Below, in pieces: positions 1 through 6,361 of a stretch of DNA of 8,333 nucleotides; the stretch's first letter is position 1, and each line of letters opens with the position of its first letter. The translations under genes and the position numbers were made by a program. Source of the DNA: an uncultured Planctomycetaceae bacterium (lineage in GTDB: Bacteria > Planctomycetota > Planctomycetia > Planctomycetales > Planctomycetaceae); the NCBI GenBank assembly GCA_903823545.1, contig CAIJTL010001151.1, positions 1 to 8,333 on the forward strand, in the 5' to 3' direction. Below the pieces are notes generated by a model. The model did not search any database, was not told the origin of the DNA, and saw nothing but the letters and a program-made list of their open reading frames with translations.

Positions 1-2
1 TG

Positions 3-431
3 CTTGATCAAGGCTTCAATTGGGTGAGCTCCAAGTATCCAGCTCACGAGTCCGGAAAGTTGGGCGAAGTTCCTTCCGACGAGGTGTTGGCTTCGATCCT
101 CAACGCTCAAGCGGCTGCTCAGCCGTTTGTTTATCCGTCTGGCCTGATTGAGATCCCGATGAGTCCAATCAGCGATGTTAGCGCATTACGTGCTGCTCGC
201 TGGCCGTTGGAGTCGTTTTTGAAAGCGGTTCGGTTCGGTGTTGATTGGGCAATTCAGCGACGCGCTGTTTACGACTTTCTAGCCCACCCGTCGTGCCTCG
301 TTGTCGAGGATCCTGACTTTCGGGTGATTCGAGCGATCTGCGAGCAAGTGCGTGTTTCGAATGACCGTGCAGAGCTGGTCAGCTTAGACCGGATTGCGAT
401 GAGCGTGTCGTCTCGGCGGAATGGTCAGTGA
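3..431 (+). CDS. Polysaccharide deacetylase (NodB-like), C-terminal part, 5' truncated by window edge
   Basis: This is the C-terminal end of a carbohydrate esterase family 4-type polysaccharide deacetylase, a metal-dependent enzyme that removes N- or O-acetyl groups from glycans. The frame is open from base 3 through the TGA at 429-431, so the GTG at 24 is probably an internal codon and the true start lies upstream. The visible 142 residues begin LDQGFNWVSSKYP. They include the segment YPSGLIEIPMSPISDV, typical of the late beta-strands of these deacetylases, and FLAHPSCL, which probably holds the conserved late histidine. The tail DPDFRVIRAICEQV...DRAELVSLDRIA matches the usual closing helix and strand. 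The catalytic Asp and metal-binding HxxxH motif would lie outside the window, so activity cannot be judged. It converges on the VWA gene with only 31 bp between the stops. The family call rests on remembered sequence patterns; the exact substrate is unknown. Confidence 0.8.
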   Translation, partial: LDQGFNWVSSKYPAHESGKLGEVPSDEVLASILNAQAAAQPFVYPSGLIEIPMSPISDVSALRAARWPLESFLKAVRFGVDWAIQRRAVYDFLAHPSCLVVEDPDFRVIRAICEQVRVSNDRAELVSLDRIAMSVSSRRNGQ

Positions 432-462
432 CCCTGCGGCAACAAATTCGTCATGATCGCGG

Positions 463-2202
463 TCATTGTCCGCTGATAAGCTTGAGCGGACGGCTGCCGG
501 CGATTTCACGGAAGACGTTTTGAAGTTGTGTGCGGACATCGCTAATTGGGATTCCGCCGGGAATGTTGAAATGAACTCCGCCGGTGGTGTTGGCCACTTG
601 CTGCATCAAAGCCTTGTCAGCGAGCGCGCCGAGGCTGATGGTCAGAATCTTGATCTTGTTGGCTGCAGCCAGATTGGCTTCATCAATCACGAGCTTCTTC
701 GCAATGGTCGTGTTGTTTGGCAGGTTGGCAACACCGTCAGTCATAACCACCATCATTCGAAACGATCTTTGTCGAGCGTTTGCAACCAACTCTTCGCGGG
801 CGACCTTCATGCCCGCTCCAATATTTGTGCCTCCCATGTAGTGTCCCGCTTGGCGTTGTCGAGTCGTGTTCTTGATCTGATCGAGATTTGCACTCAGGCC
901 ATGTTCTAGAACGGCACCGCTCGCGCTTGGATGGCTGTAGACCGCGAGACCGACTTGATCTTGAGTCTGCATTTGCTTGAGATAATCCATGAACAATGTG
1001 ACGGCATCTTTCATGGCTCCAACAGGTTGCTCGCTGGTCTTCCAGAGGTCAGGAGTGTCGCTGTAATAAGGGTGATTCGTCTGGAGATATTCCAGCCACG
1101 TCATGTAGCCATACATGTCGCGATACCCCGCATCGGCCATATCTGTTCCGGCGGTTTGAACGACTTGGATATATTCGTCCCAACTGCCAGCGGGGTACGG
1201 ATATGGCATTGTGAGGCCGAGTGCCGTTTTGATTTTCGTTGAAGAAAAATCGAACTGCTCGCCAGCGTTTCCTGCGGAAAGGCTGCCGTTCGTTCCCGAT
1301 TTGACCCAGCACGCAGTGATAACTTTGCTCGCGTTGCCGCCGGTGCCAGAAAATGTACCAGTCTTGCCGCTGAGGCCCGTGAATGTCTGTGTCGAGTTGC
1401 CCGAGAATTGCAACCTTACCTGCGTCAGATTGCTTGTGGAAACCACACTGACCGAAGATCGTTTGTAGGTGACCTCGATATGCGGAATCGTGCCCGATGC
1501 GGCGACTCCTTTCAGCGTCGCGTACTTCGGAGCAAACACCAGGTTGCCATAGACGGGCGAACCAAGCTCCGTCCACATTGTCTGCAAATTGCTTTCGATA
1601 AACGCTTGGCCGAGTACGCCGGCACGCATGAAGGTGCTGTCGTACCTCATCGAAGACGAGAAATCTAAGACCACGACCATGTCACGCGGCTGAAACGTGG
1701 CAATTGCTTCTGCTCCGATGTCTGCCTTTTGTGCTCCGAATATCGGAGCAAACACCAATGGCAGTCGGTTGTCGCCGCCGGTGGTGCTTCGCATCGCGCG
1801 AACCTTGATGACGTTATGTGGAATCGCGGCGTCACCCCATGAGTATTGATAGGTTTGAGTCTTCGAGTTCCAGGCGATTTTTCCAAAGGTGATGTCGTTG
1901 ATGGGGTCGAGGGACACCGAACTGCGATCGCCGTTGCGATAAAGCTTCGCGATATCAACGGCCGCCGTCCTGGCATTGGCTCTGACTGTGCTGGCATCCA
2001 ACGTCCCGCTAAGTTCCATCGCTCCAGCTAAAGCGCTCGCATCGGCAGCGGCCTGCAACTGAGTCTTCGTGAGTTGAATGAGGCCAGTGTCGACGGTGAA
2101 TGCCACAAACCCCAACATGACGATGAGGACAACGGCTGTCAGGACCAAGACCACTCCGCGTCTTTGCGAATGTTGATGCTTAAAGACGTTGAAATGGTTC
2201 AT
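463..2202 (-). CDS. TadE/TadG-like Flp pilus-type protein with a split von Willebrand factor A domain
   Basis: This is a membrane-anchored VWA protein of the TadG type (579 residues). Residues 1-15 are polar and basic, ending in QRR. A hydrophobic segment at about 16-36 follows, and then DTGLIQLTKTQLQAAADASALAGA (about 38-61), the signature of the putative Flp pilus-assembly TadE/G-like domain. The VWA domain begins at VVVLDFSSSM, with MIDAS metal-ligand residues D180, S182 and S184. It resumes near residue 392 with a helix (PVGAMKDAVTLFMDYL), T459 in GGTNIGAGM and D489 in VVMTDGVAN. All five usual MIDAS positions are therefore present, but about 200 residues (roughly 191-391) are inserted after DxSxS. 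The insert holds a Ser/Thr/Gly-rich stretch (about 248-315) and an aromatic-rich part (about 333-388). The protein is probably held in the cytoplasmic membrane with the VWA part outside. No other tad genes are visible. The ATG at 2202 lacks a clear ribosome binding site but gives a sensible N-terminus. Confidence 0.85.
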   Translation of the reverse strand: MNHFNVFKHQHSQRRGVVLVLTAVVLIVMLGFVAFTVDTGLIQLTKTQLQAAADASALAGAMELSGTLDASTVRANARTAAVDIAKLYRNGDRSSVSLDPINDITFGKIAWNSKTQTYQYSWGDAAIPHNVIKVRAMRSTTGGDNRLPLVFAPIFGAQKADIGAEAIATFQPRDMVVVLDFSSSMRYDSTFMRAGVLGQAFIESNLQTMWTELGSPVYGNLVFAPKYATLKGVAASGTIPHIEVTYKRSSVSVVSTSNLTQVRLQFSGNSTQTFTGLSGKTGTFSGTGGNASKVITACWVKSGTNGSLSAGNAGEQFDFSSTKIKTALGLTMPYPYPAGSWDEYIQVVQTAGTDMADAGYRDMYGYMTWLEYLQTNHPYYSDTPDLWKTSEQPVGAMKDAVTLFMDYLKQMQTQDQVGLAVYSHPSASGAVLEHGLSANLDQIKNTTRQRQAGHYMGGTNIGAGMKVAREELVANARQRSFRMMVVMTDGVANLPNNTTIAKKLVIDEANLAAANKIKILTISLGALADKALMQQVANTTGGVHFNIPGGIPISDVRTQLQNVFREIAGSRPLKLISGQ

Positions 2203-2241
2203 GGCGTACTGTCCCGACGAATGTTGGGGCTATTTCAAGCT

Positions 2242-2256
2242 CGGTTTGCGAAACCG
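2242..2256. promoter_or_regulatory. Perfect 6-bp-arm dyad upstream of the VWA gene
   Basis: The sequence CGGTTTGCGAAACCG is a perfect inverted repeat: 6-bp arms around a 3-base centre. It lies about 40 bp upstream of the VWA gene ATG, where an operator or a small 5'-leader hairpin could act. There is no second copy to support a regulator site, and a dyad of this size can arise by chance, so this is only a candidate. Confidence 0.2.
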
Positions 2257-2442
2257 CACGAGTTCTTTGCAAAGGTGAAATGCACCGTTCAGCGTGCTGG
2301 AGAAGAAAATGATCTTTCACACCGCCATAGGTTCGATCGCAAAATGCAGATCGTGCCAGAAACGATACGTCACAGAGCGGGTGCGGCAAGTTTTCCCCGG
2401 TCGGAGCAGGCAGCGTCCAAGCATATGCCACGCTCACACAAC

Positions 2443-2483
2443 GAAAATGCGAATCAGAACCAATGGGTGATTCTGATTCGCAT
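2443..2483 (-). terminator. Intrinsic terminator of the DUF1501 gene
   Basis: On the minus strand a perfect 13-bp stem (ATGCGAATCAGAA at 2483-2471 pairing with TTCTGATTCGCAT at 2459-2447) encloses an 11-base loop. The last stem base opens a TTTT run (2447-2444) followed by CG. It begins about 90 bp beyond the DUF1501 stop and about 240 bp before the VWA start, so it would separate the two minus-strand genes. The stem is long and perfect but only moderately GC-rich, and the T-run is short. The plus strand has AAAA before the stem and a broken T-run after it, so termination there is less likely. Confidence 0.6.
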
Positions 2484-2573
2484 CGCTATTTGACGCAGGA
2501 AATCCCGCCGTTCAGCCAGCTTGTTGCGGAAAAGCAACAGCATCCTACAACCGGACTCAGTTAATCAAATCGC

Positions 2574-3920
2574 CTAAACAAGTTCGCGGATCGGCTCTCG
2601 TTGCTCGATCAAGTACTGCGGGCGGCCAGTCGGATCAATGAGGGTTGTTGAACGTGGATCGATGCCGAGGTTGTAATAGATCGTCGAGATGATCTCTTGC
2701 ATGTGGACTGGGCGATCCTTGGCAAACTCACCCAAGCGGTTGGTCGATCCGATCACCTGGCCAGTTCGCATTCCTCCGCCTGCAAGCAGTGCGCAGCTTA
2801 CTTGAGGCCAGTGATCGCGACCGGCACCTGGATTCACTCGCGGAGTGCGGCCAAATTCCCCCCAGACGACGACGGTCACGTCATTCAACATACCACGTTC
2901 TTCGAGGTCACTGACAAGCGCGGTCACCGCTTGGTCGAGTTTGCTACCGTGGTCTCGCACCAAGGCAAAATTCTGCCCGTGGCTATCCCACCGTCCGAAG
3001 GACAGTGTTACCGATCGAACACCCGCTTCGACCAATCGGCGAGCGATCAGAATGTGTTCATTGACGGTCGGCGCACCATCGTACTGAAATTGGTAAGGTT
3101 TGCCGTCACCGTATCGTGCTCGCAACTTCGGATCTTCTTTTGACAGGTCCAGAGCCTCTGCGAGCTTGCTAGACGTCAACACGCCAAACGCGGCTTGAGT
3201 GAATGAGTCCATCCCTCGCAGCATGCCGCTGGCATCGACGTTTCGTTTCAGTTGATCGAGTCCGCCGAGCAACGACTTTCGGTCTTGCAGACGATCAAGC
3301 GACACGCCATTGAGCGTGAGGTCAGCCATCCCCTGGCCGTCCGGCTTGAATGGTTGATAAGCCGCGCCGAGGAATCCAGGGGCACCCGGTTCCGACCACG
3401 GCACGTGTTGCGTTTTGGCAGCGAGTGCGACGCTCGGAGGCATCGAAGGATTCACGGGACCTTGCAGTCGAGATGCAACAGCGCCAATGCAGGGGCGACC
3501 ACCGATTGAAACATCTTTGTTGCGAGCCCAACCGCTGAGGCACTGATATCCGTCGTGGTTATCGACGCAACCGACAACCGAGCGAATGGCGACGAACTTA
3601 TCCATCATTCCTGCGATCAACGGGAAACACTCACCGATTTGAATGCCGGGAACTTTGGTGTCGATGGGGCTGAACTCGCCACGAATTTCGCGAGGAGCAT
3701 CAACCTTGATGTCCCACATGTCCTGATGCGGTGGGCCACCACCCAGGAAGATGTTGATGACGGCTTTGTGCTGCGATGCTTTTTCTCCCGCTTGAGCACG
3801 CAGGATATCGGCTAAGCCGATGCCGCTGGCCGCTCCCAAGCTGAAACCGCCAATCTTAAGGAACGCACGGCGATTAACCTGATCACAGAATTGGTGCTGA
3901 CGGCCAAAGACATTGAGCAT
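2574..3920 (-). CDS. DUF1501 family protein, Tat-exported
   Basis: This 448-residue protein belongs to DUF1501, a family with an alkaline phosphatase/sulfatase-like fold that is abundant in planctomycetes and whose biochemical role is not settled. From the ATG at 3920 it begins MLNVFGRQHQFCDQVNRR. A twin-arginine signal follows, NRRAFLKIGG (R17-R18), then a small-residue stretch GFSLGAASGIGLADIL (about 25-40), so export in folded form is expected. Family landmarks are INIFLGGGPPHQDMWD (about 55-70), RSVVGCVDNHDGYQ (about 113-126), VWGEFGRTP (GEFGRTP at 354-360) and GRDHW (367-371). The frame is open to a TTG at 3998, giving 474 residues. I prefer the ATG because homologues typically begin near ML(N/S)V, a GAAAGG sequence lies six bases upstream, and a promoter-like pair overlaps the TTG. 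It lies 241 bp downstream of hpnH. Related proteins often sit with DUF1549/DUF1553 cytochrome-type partners, but none is visible here. Confidence 0.9.
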   Translation of the reverse strand: MLNVFGRQHQFCDQVNRRAFLKIGGFSLGAASGIGLADILRAQAGEKASQHKAVINIFLGGGPPHQDMWDIKVDAPREIRGEFSPIDTKVPGIQIGECFPLIAGMMDKFVAIRSVVGCVDNHDGYQCLSGWARNKDVSIGGRPCIGAVASRLQGPVNPSMPPSVALAAKTQHVPWSEPGAPGFLGAAYQPFKPDGQGMADLTLNGVSLDRLQDRKSLLGGLDQLKRNVDASGMLRGMDSFTQAAFGVLTSSKLAEALDLSKEDPKLRARYGDGKPYQFQYDGAPTVNEHILIARRLVEAGVRSVTLSFGRWDSHGQNFALVRDHGSKLDQAVTALVSDLEERGMLNDVTVVVWGEFGRTPRVNPGAGRDHWPQVSCALLAGGGMRTGQVIGSTNRLGEFAKDRPVHMQEIISTIYYNLGIDPRSTTLIDPTGRPQYLIEQREPIRELV

Positions 3921-3969
3921 GGCAGACCTTTCGGCAAATTCGGGCGGGAGACCTTCCGGTGGGCAGGGG

Positions 3970-3998
3970 AAAGTATCGGTCACATCAGCCAGGGTCAA
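3970..3998 (-). promoter_or_regulatory. Candidate sigma-70-type promoter for the DUF1501 gene
   Basis: On the minus strand TTGACC (3998-3993) and TACTTT (3975-3970) are separated by exactly 17 bp. The -35 matches consensus at 5 of 6 positions, the -10 at only 3 of 6. Transcription would begin around 3963, leaving about 40 bases of leader before the ATG at 3920. The -35 would overlap the alternative TTG start at 3998. The weak -10 keeps this tentative. Confidence 0.3.
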
Positions 3999-4077
3999 TT
4001 CATCAAAGTCAATTGGCTGTAAGGATTCAGGCTGATTGCAACGACTTTTTCGGCTTCGGTAAGCGGCTCATGCGGAG

Positions 4078-4161
4078 CCCGAAGCGTCAGCGAGGGCGAA
4101 TACTCCAAAACGATTTGAGTCCGGTGTCCTGTGAATCGCTCGCCCTCGCTGAAACTTCGGG
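4078..4161. repeat. Palindromic repeat, copy 1 (84 bp, between hpnH and DUF1501)
   Basis: The 21-base arm at 4078-4098 (starting CCCGAAGCGTCAGCGAGG) pairs with its inverted copy at 4141-4161 at 19 of 21 positions, around a 42-base centre. The left arm is identical over all 21 bases to the reverse complement of 6323-6343 in the second repeat, so the two elements are copies of one family. The right arm ends at 4161, and the hpnH stop codon (TGA, 4164-4162 on the minus strand) directly abuts it. In RNA the element would form a large, GC-rich stem-loop just after hpnH. There is no T-run, so it is not a standard intrinsic terminator. It might be a REP/MITE-like dispersed repeat or a 3'-end stabiliser. 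Confidence 0.8.
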
Positions 4162-5331
4162 TCACTTCAAAACCGTCAGTTCGACCAACGGTCGCTCGCG
4201 AGCCTCGTCGAAATGTGGCTTCGCGGTCGAGCAGCCATCGCTGCAACCTGGCGTCTGAGCAACACGTAGTCCTGGTCGTCGTGGCGGTTGTGGTTCGTCA
4301 ATGATTTCGTTGTCGCGGCTTGGACCAAACAGAAACAAACGAGCGACTGTCGCAAGCCCACGGAGCGAGCCGAACGTGTCGGCCACGGCGCTCGGTTCAT
4401 ACCCGCAGTGGACCATGCAGTCAGAGCACTTCGAGTTGCCGCTCGCACGACCGTATTTGCTCCAGTCAGTCGTATCGAGCAATTCTTGAAAGCTCTGTGC
4501 GTAACCCTCGTTGAGCAGATAGCACGGCTTCTGCCAACCAAAGATGTTGTAGGCCGGGCTTCCCCAAGGCGTGCATTCGAGTTCCCATTTCCCCTTGAGG
4601 AATTCCAGAAACAGCGGCGACTGATTGAATTTCCAACTCCGCTTCGGCTTCGCGAACAGCCGACGAAACAAACTGACCGTTTCGCGGGAGTGCAAAAAAT
4701 GTTCTTGGTCGGGAGCTTTCTCATACGGATAACCGGGCGAGACCATCATCCCTTCGACGCCGATTTCCATCAGCGTGTCGAAGAACTCGTGATAGCGCGC
4801 AGGATCGGCCGTGTTGAAGAGCGTCGAGTTCGTTGTCACTCGAAACCCCGCCTTGATTGCCGCCTTGATGGCTTTGACCGCGATGTCATAAGTCCCTTCG
4901 CGACAGACCGCCTCATCGTGTTCCGCCGCCAGTCCATCGAGATGCACAGAGAACGACAAATACTTCGACGGAGTGAATCGCGGAAGCCATTTCTCCAGCA
5001 GCAAGGCGTTCGTGCAAAGGTAGACGTACTTCTTGCGAGCGACCAACCCGCGCACGATCTCATCCATTTGCGGATGCAGCAACGGCTCACCGCCGGGGAT
5101 CGAAACCATCGGAGCTCCGCACTCATCGACCGCCGCGAAACACTCTTCGGGAGTCAACTGCTTCCGCAAGATGTCGGCCGGATGCTGAATCTTCCCGCAA
5201 CCGGCACAAGCGAGGTTGCAGCGAAACAACGGTTCGAGCATCAGCACCAACGGATACCGCTTCACGCCGCGCAGCTTCTTACCCAATACGTAAGTCGCCA
5301 CCGTCCACATCTGCGAAACAGGCACACCCAT
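4162..5331 (-). CDS. hpnH: Adenosyl-hopene transferase HpnH (radical SAM)
   Basis: HpnH is a radical SAM enzyme that adds the 5'-deoxyadenosyl group from S-adenosylmethionine to diploptene, giving adenosylhopane, the first step in bacteriohopanepolyol side-chain synthesis. The 389-residue product begins MGVPVSQMWTVATYVLGKKL. It carries the iron-sulfur motif CNLACAGC (C38, C42, C45), the SAM-binding segment SIPGGEP (78-83), FSVHLDG (127-133), MMVSPGYPYEKAPDQEHF (about 195-212) and a C-terminal cysteine cluster CSDCMVHCGYEP (C302, C305, C309) in the DUF3463-type region. The match to HpnH is strong across the core. A tail after about residue 335 is proline/arginine-rich, includes CSDGC, and looks unconserved. 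The start is set by GGGAGG four to five bases upstream of ATG 5331; an ATG at 5355 would put that site inside the gene. It is divergent from DUF1080. No squalene-hopene cyclase or other hpn gene is in view. Confidence 0.9.
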   Translation of the reverse strand: MGVPVSQMWTVATYVLGKKLRGVKRYPLVLMLEPLFRCNLACAGCGKIQHPADILRKQLTPEECFAAVDECGAPMVSIPGGEPLLHPQMDEIVRGLVARKKYVYLCTNALLLEKWLPRFTPSKYLSFSVHLDGLAAEHDEAVCREGTYDIAVKAIKAAIKAGFRVTTNSTLFNTADPARYHEFFDTLMEIGVEGMMVSPGYPYEKAPDQEHFLHSRETVSLFRRLFAKPKRSWKFNQSPLFLEFLKGKWELECTPWGSPAYNIFGWQKPCYLLNEGYAQSFQELLDTTDWSKYGRASGNSKCSDCMVHCGYEPSAVADTFGSLRGLATVARLFLFGPSRDNEIIDEPQPPRRPGLRVAQTPGCSDGCSTAKPHFDEARERPLVELTVLK

Positions 5332-5335
5332 GAAA

Positions 5336-5341
5336 CCTCCC
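5336..5341 (-). promoter_or_regulatory. Ribosome binding site that decides the hpnH start
   Basis: The minus strand reads GGGAGG four bases before the ATG at 5331. It is one of the clearest Shine-Dalgarno sequences in the window. It supports a start at MGVPVSQMW rather than at the in-frame ATG 24 bases further upstream. Confidence 0.6.
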
Positions 5342-5451
5342 TGCGGAAACCACAAACATCAGATTGCTGGATCTCAAATCGAGGCAGGTGATAGCAAGTC
5401 GGCATTCAATCTGTCAGCCCCAACTCGCCCACTTGTTCAAATCGTTGCCGC

Positions 5452-5480
5452 TTGACGGTATCACGATCCGCCTGAATGAT
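5452..5480 (+). promoter_or_regulatory. Candidate sigma-70-type promoter for the DUF1080 gene
   Basis: TTGACG (5452-5457, 5 of 6 consensus) and AATGAT (5475-5480, 4 of 6) are separated by 17 bp. Transcription would start near 5487, giving a leader of about 37 bases before the ATG at 5524, with CGGAG at 5513-5517 as ribosome binding site. It lies in the 192-bp divergent region between hpnH and DUF1080. I found no comparable promoter for hpnH. Confidence 0.4.
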
Positions 5481-5492
5481 CTCGCTCCCTTG

Positions 5493-5506
5493 AAGGATTC
5501 ATCCTT
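5493..5506. promoter_or_regulatory. Short dyad in the DUF1080 leader
   Basis: AAGGATTCATCCTT has perfect 6-bp arms around a 2-base centre. It falls just downstream of the predicted transcription start and about 17 bp before the DUF1080 ATG, a position where a bound repressor could act. The centre is too short for a stable RNA hairpin, so a DNA operator is the more plausible reading. Chance occurrence is not excluded. Confidence 0.2.
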
Positions 5507-5523
5507 ACTTAACGGAGCTTGTC

Positions 5524-6231
5524 ATGATTCGCTCGTCACGCTGGTTCGTCGGAGTTGTCTGCCTGCTTGGTTTGTCTGTGCCCACGCTGCGTGCGGCGAA
5601 AGCAGAGGATAAGAAGGAGCCACCGGTTGTCGCGCCACGCGAAGGGAAGCGAGAGCAGCTCAAACTTTTCAACGGCAAAGATCTCACCGGTTGGATCGGA
5701 CATGAGAAGCACTGGTCCGTAAAGGACGGCATGATTATTGGCAAGAACACCGAGCCGGTGCCGGTCAGTACCTACTTGCTCACCGAACGGAAATTCTCGG
5801 ATTTTCGTTTGGTCTTTGACGCGAAGCTGGTCACGTCCGAAATGCACTCGGGCATCGCGATGTGGGGTCGGTTGGCTCCGGAACAGAAGGACAAATTCAC
5901 GTATGCCGGTCACTTGGTGATGTTCCCGTCGGGCTACGGCTTCTGGGATTTGTACGGTCGGAGCATGTTGCATCAGAACGCCGACAAGGCTCAAAAGGTT
6001 GGTAAGCAGCACGACTGGAATGCGATGGAAATTCTCGCTCAGGGAAACCGCATTCGGTTTGTGCTCAACGGCAAGCTGATCTCGGACTGGCGTGAACCAG
6101 AGCCGGATCGCATTAAAGAAGCTCCGATCGGCCTGCAACTGCATTCCAACAGCGTGCCGCAAGAGCTGCATTTCAAGGGCTTGGAGTTGGAAACTTTCCC
6201 GGAAGACAAGCTACTGACGGTGAAGGAGTAG
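5524..6231 (+). CDS. Secreted DUF1080 protein (3-keto-disaccharide hydrolase domain)
   Basis: The 235-residue protein is one DUF1080 domain (3-keto-disaccharide hydrolase family) behind a signal peptide. Residues 1-26 form a typical Sec signal: basic RSSR, hydrophobic WFVGVVCLLGLSV, then small residues (LRAAKA) suited to signal peptidase cleavage. A charged linker (EDKKEPPVVAPREGKREQ) leads to the domain, which opens with LKLFNGKDLTGW (about 46-57), the family hallmark. It continues through WSVKDGMIIG, FSDFRLVFDAKL, GYGFWDLYGR, WNAMEILAQGNRIRFVLNGKLISDW and the closing IGLQLHSN...LHFKGLEL strands. The fold is concanavalin-like. Some members cleave 3-keto-glycosides, but many planctomycete paralogues have no known substrate. 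The ATG is preceded by CGGAG at 5513-5517, six bases away. The copy-2 palindrome starts soon after the stop. It is the probable first gene of a two- or three-gene transcript with the decarboxylase. Confidence 0.88.
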   Translation: MIRSSRWFVGVVCLLGLSVPTLRAAKAEDKKEPPVVAPREGKREQLKLFNGKDLTGWIGHEKHWSVKDGMIIGKNTEPVPVSTYLLTERKFSDFRLVFDAKLVTSEMHSGIAMWGRLAPEQKDKFTYAGHLVMFPSGYGFWDLYGRSMLHQNADKAQKVGKQHDWNAMEILAQGNRIRFVLNGKLISDWREPEPDRIKEAPIGLQLHSNSVPQELHFKGLELETFPEDKLLTVKE

Positions 6232-6248
6232 TGCGGCGAAGCTGCATC

Positions 6249-6348
6249 ACTAACCCGAAGCGTGAGCGAGGGCGAGCGCTCCACGAGACAATGAATCCAG
6301 AATCGAAGCGTCGTAAAGCGACCGCCCTCGCTGACGCTTCGGGTTAGT
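6249..6348. repeat. Palindromic repeat, copy 2 (100 bp core, between DUF1080 and the decarboxylase)
   Basis: The arms 6249-6274 and 6323-6348 pair at 25 of 26 positions around a 48-base centre. The arm core is the same sequence as in copy 1 (4078-4161). The centres share only a short similarity next to the left arm (GAGGGCGA...CTCCA) and otherwise differ. Weaker complementarity continues outwards to TGCGGC at 6232-6237 and GCCGCA at 6357-6362. The extended palindrome therefore fills nearly the whole space between the DUF1080 stop (6229-6231) and the decarboxylase ATG (6362). AGTAGTGCG also occurs directly at 6227-6235 and 6346-6354, possibly a trace of insertion or just palindrome sequence. 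In RNA this would be a very stable stem between two genes, without a T-run. Confidence 0.85.
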
Positions 6349-6361
6349 AGTGCGAGGCCGC

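Larger units (their letters stand above)
2203..2573. other. Intergenic region between the VWA and DUF1501 genes
   Basis: These 371 bases lie upstream of the VWA gene and downstream of the DUF1501 gene, both on the minus strand. They hold the DUF1501 terminator (2443-2483), a smaller 6-bp stem (TGTTGC/GCAACA, about 2523-2540) without a T-run, and a 15-bp dyad at 2242-2256. The VWA promoter must lie here or just inside, but I could not find a -35/-10 pair good enough to call. Open frames crossing this stretch overlap the VWA coding region antisense and resemble no protein family. Confidence 0.6.

Noticed and set aside
468..491. 7-bp stem GTCCGCT/AGCGGAC near the convergent ends of the deacetylase and VWA genes, considered as a terminator
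   Set aside because: It lies inside the VWA coding end and has no T-run on either strand.
2074..2493. Plus-strand open frame of 139 codons crossing the VWA gene start and the intergenic region
   Set aside because: It overlaps the VWA N-terminus antisense, runs through the terminator hairpin and has no family resemblance.
2523..2540. TGTTGC/GCAACA hairpin after DUF1501 as the terminator
   Set aside because: The stem is only 6 bp and no T-run follows; the 13-bp hairpin at 2443-2483 is a much better candidate.
4078..4161. Repeat pair considered as a CRISPR or direct-repeat array
   Set aside because: There are only two elements more than 2 kb apart, each an inverted repeat with a differing centre and with genes between them.
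4288..5391. Long plus-strand open frame (367 codons) opposite hpnH
   Set aside because: It lies almost entirely antisense to hpnH, whose protein has clear family motifs. The antisense product is arginine/glutamine-rich with no recognisable domain, as expected from the mirrored codon pattern of a GC-rich gene.
5536..6171. Minus-strand open frame of 211 codons opposite DUF1080
   Set aside because: It is fully antisense to a well-supported secreted DUF1080 gene and has no domain signature.
6350..6361. GTG at 6350 as the decarboxylase start
   Set aside because: It falls at the edge of the palindrome arm with no ribosome binding site and adds only four residues; the ATG at 6362 is more plausible.
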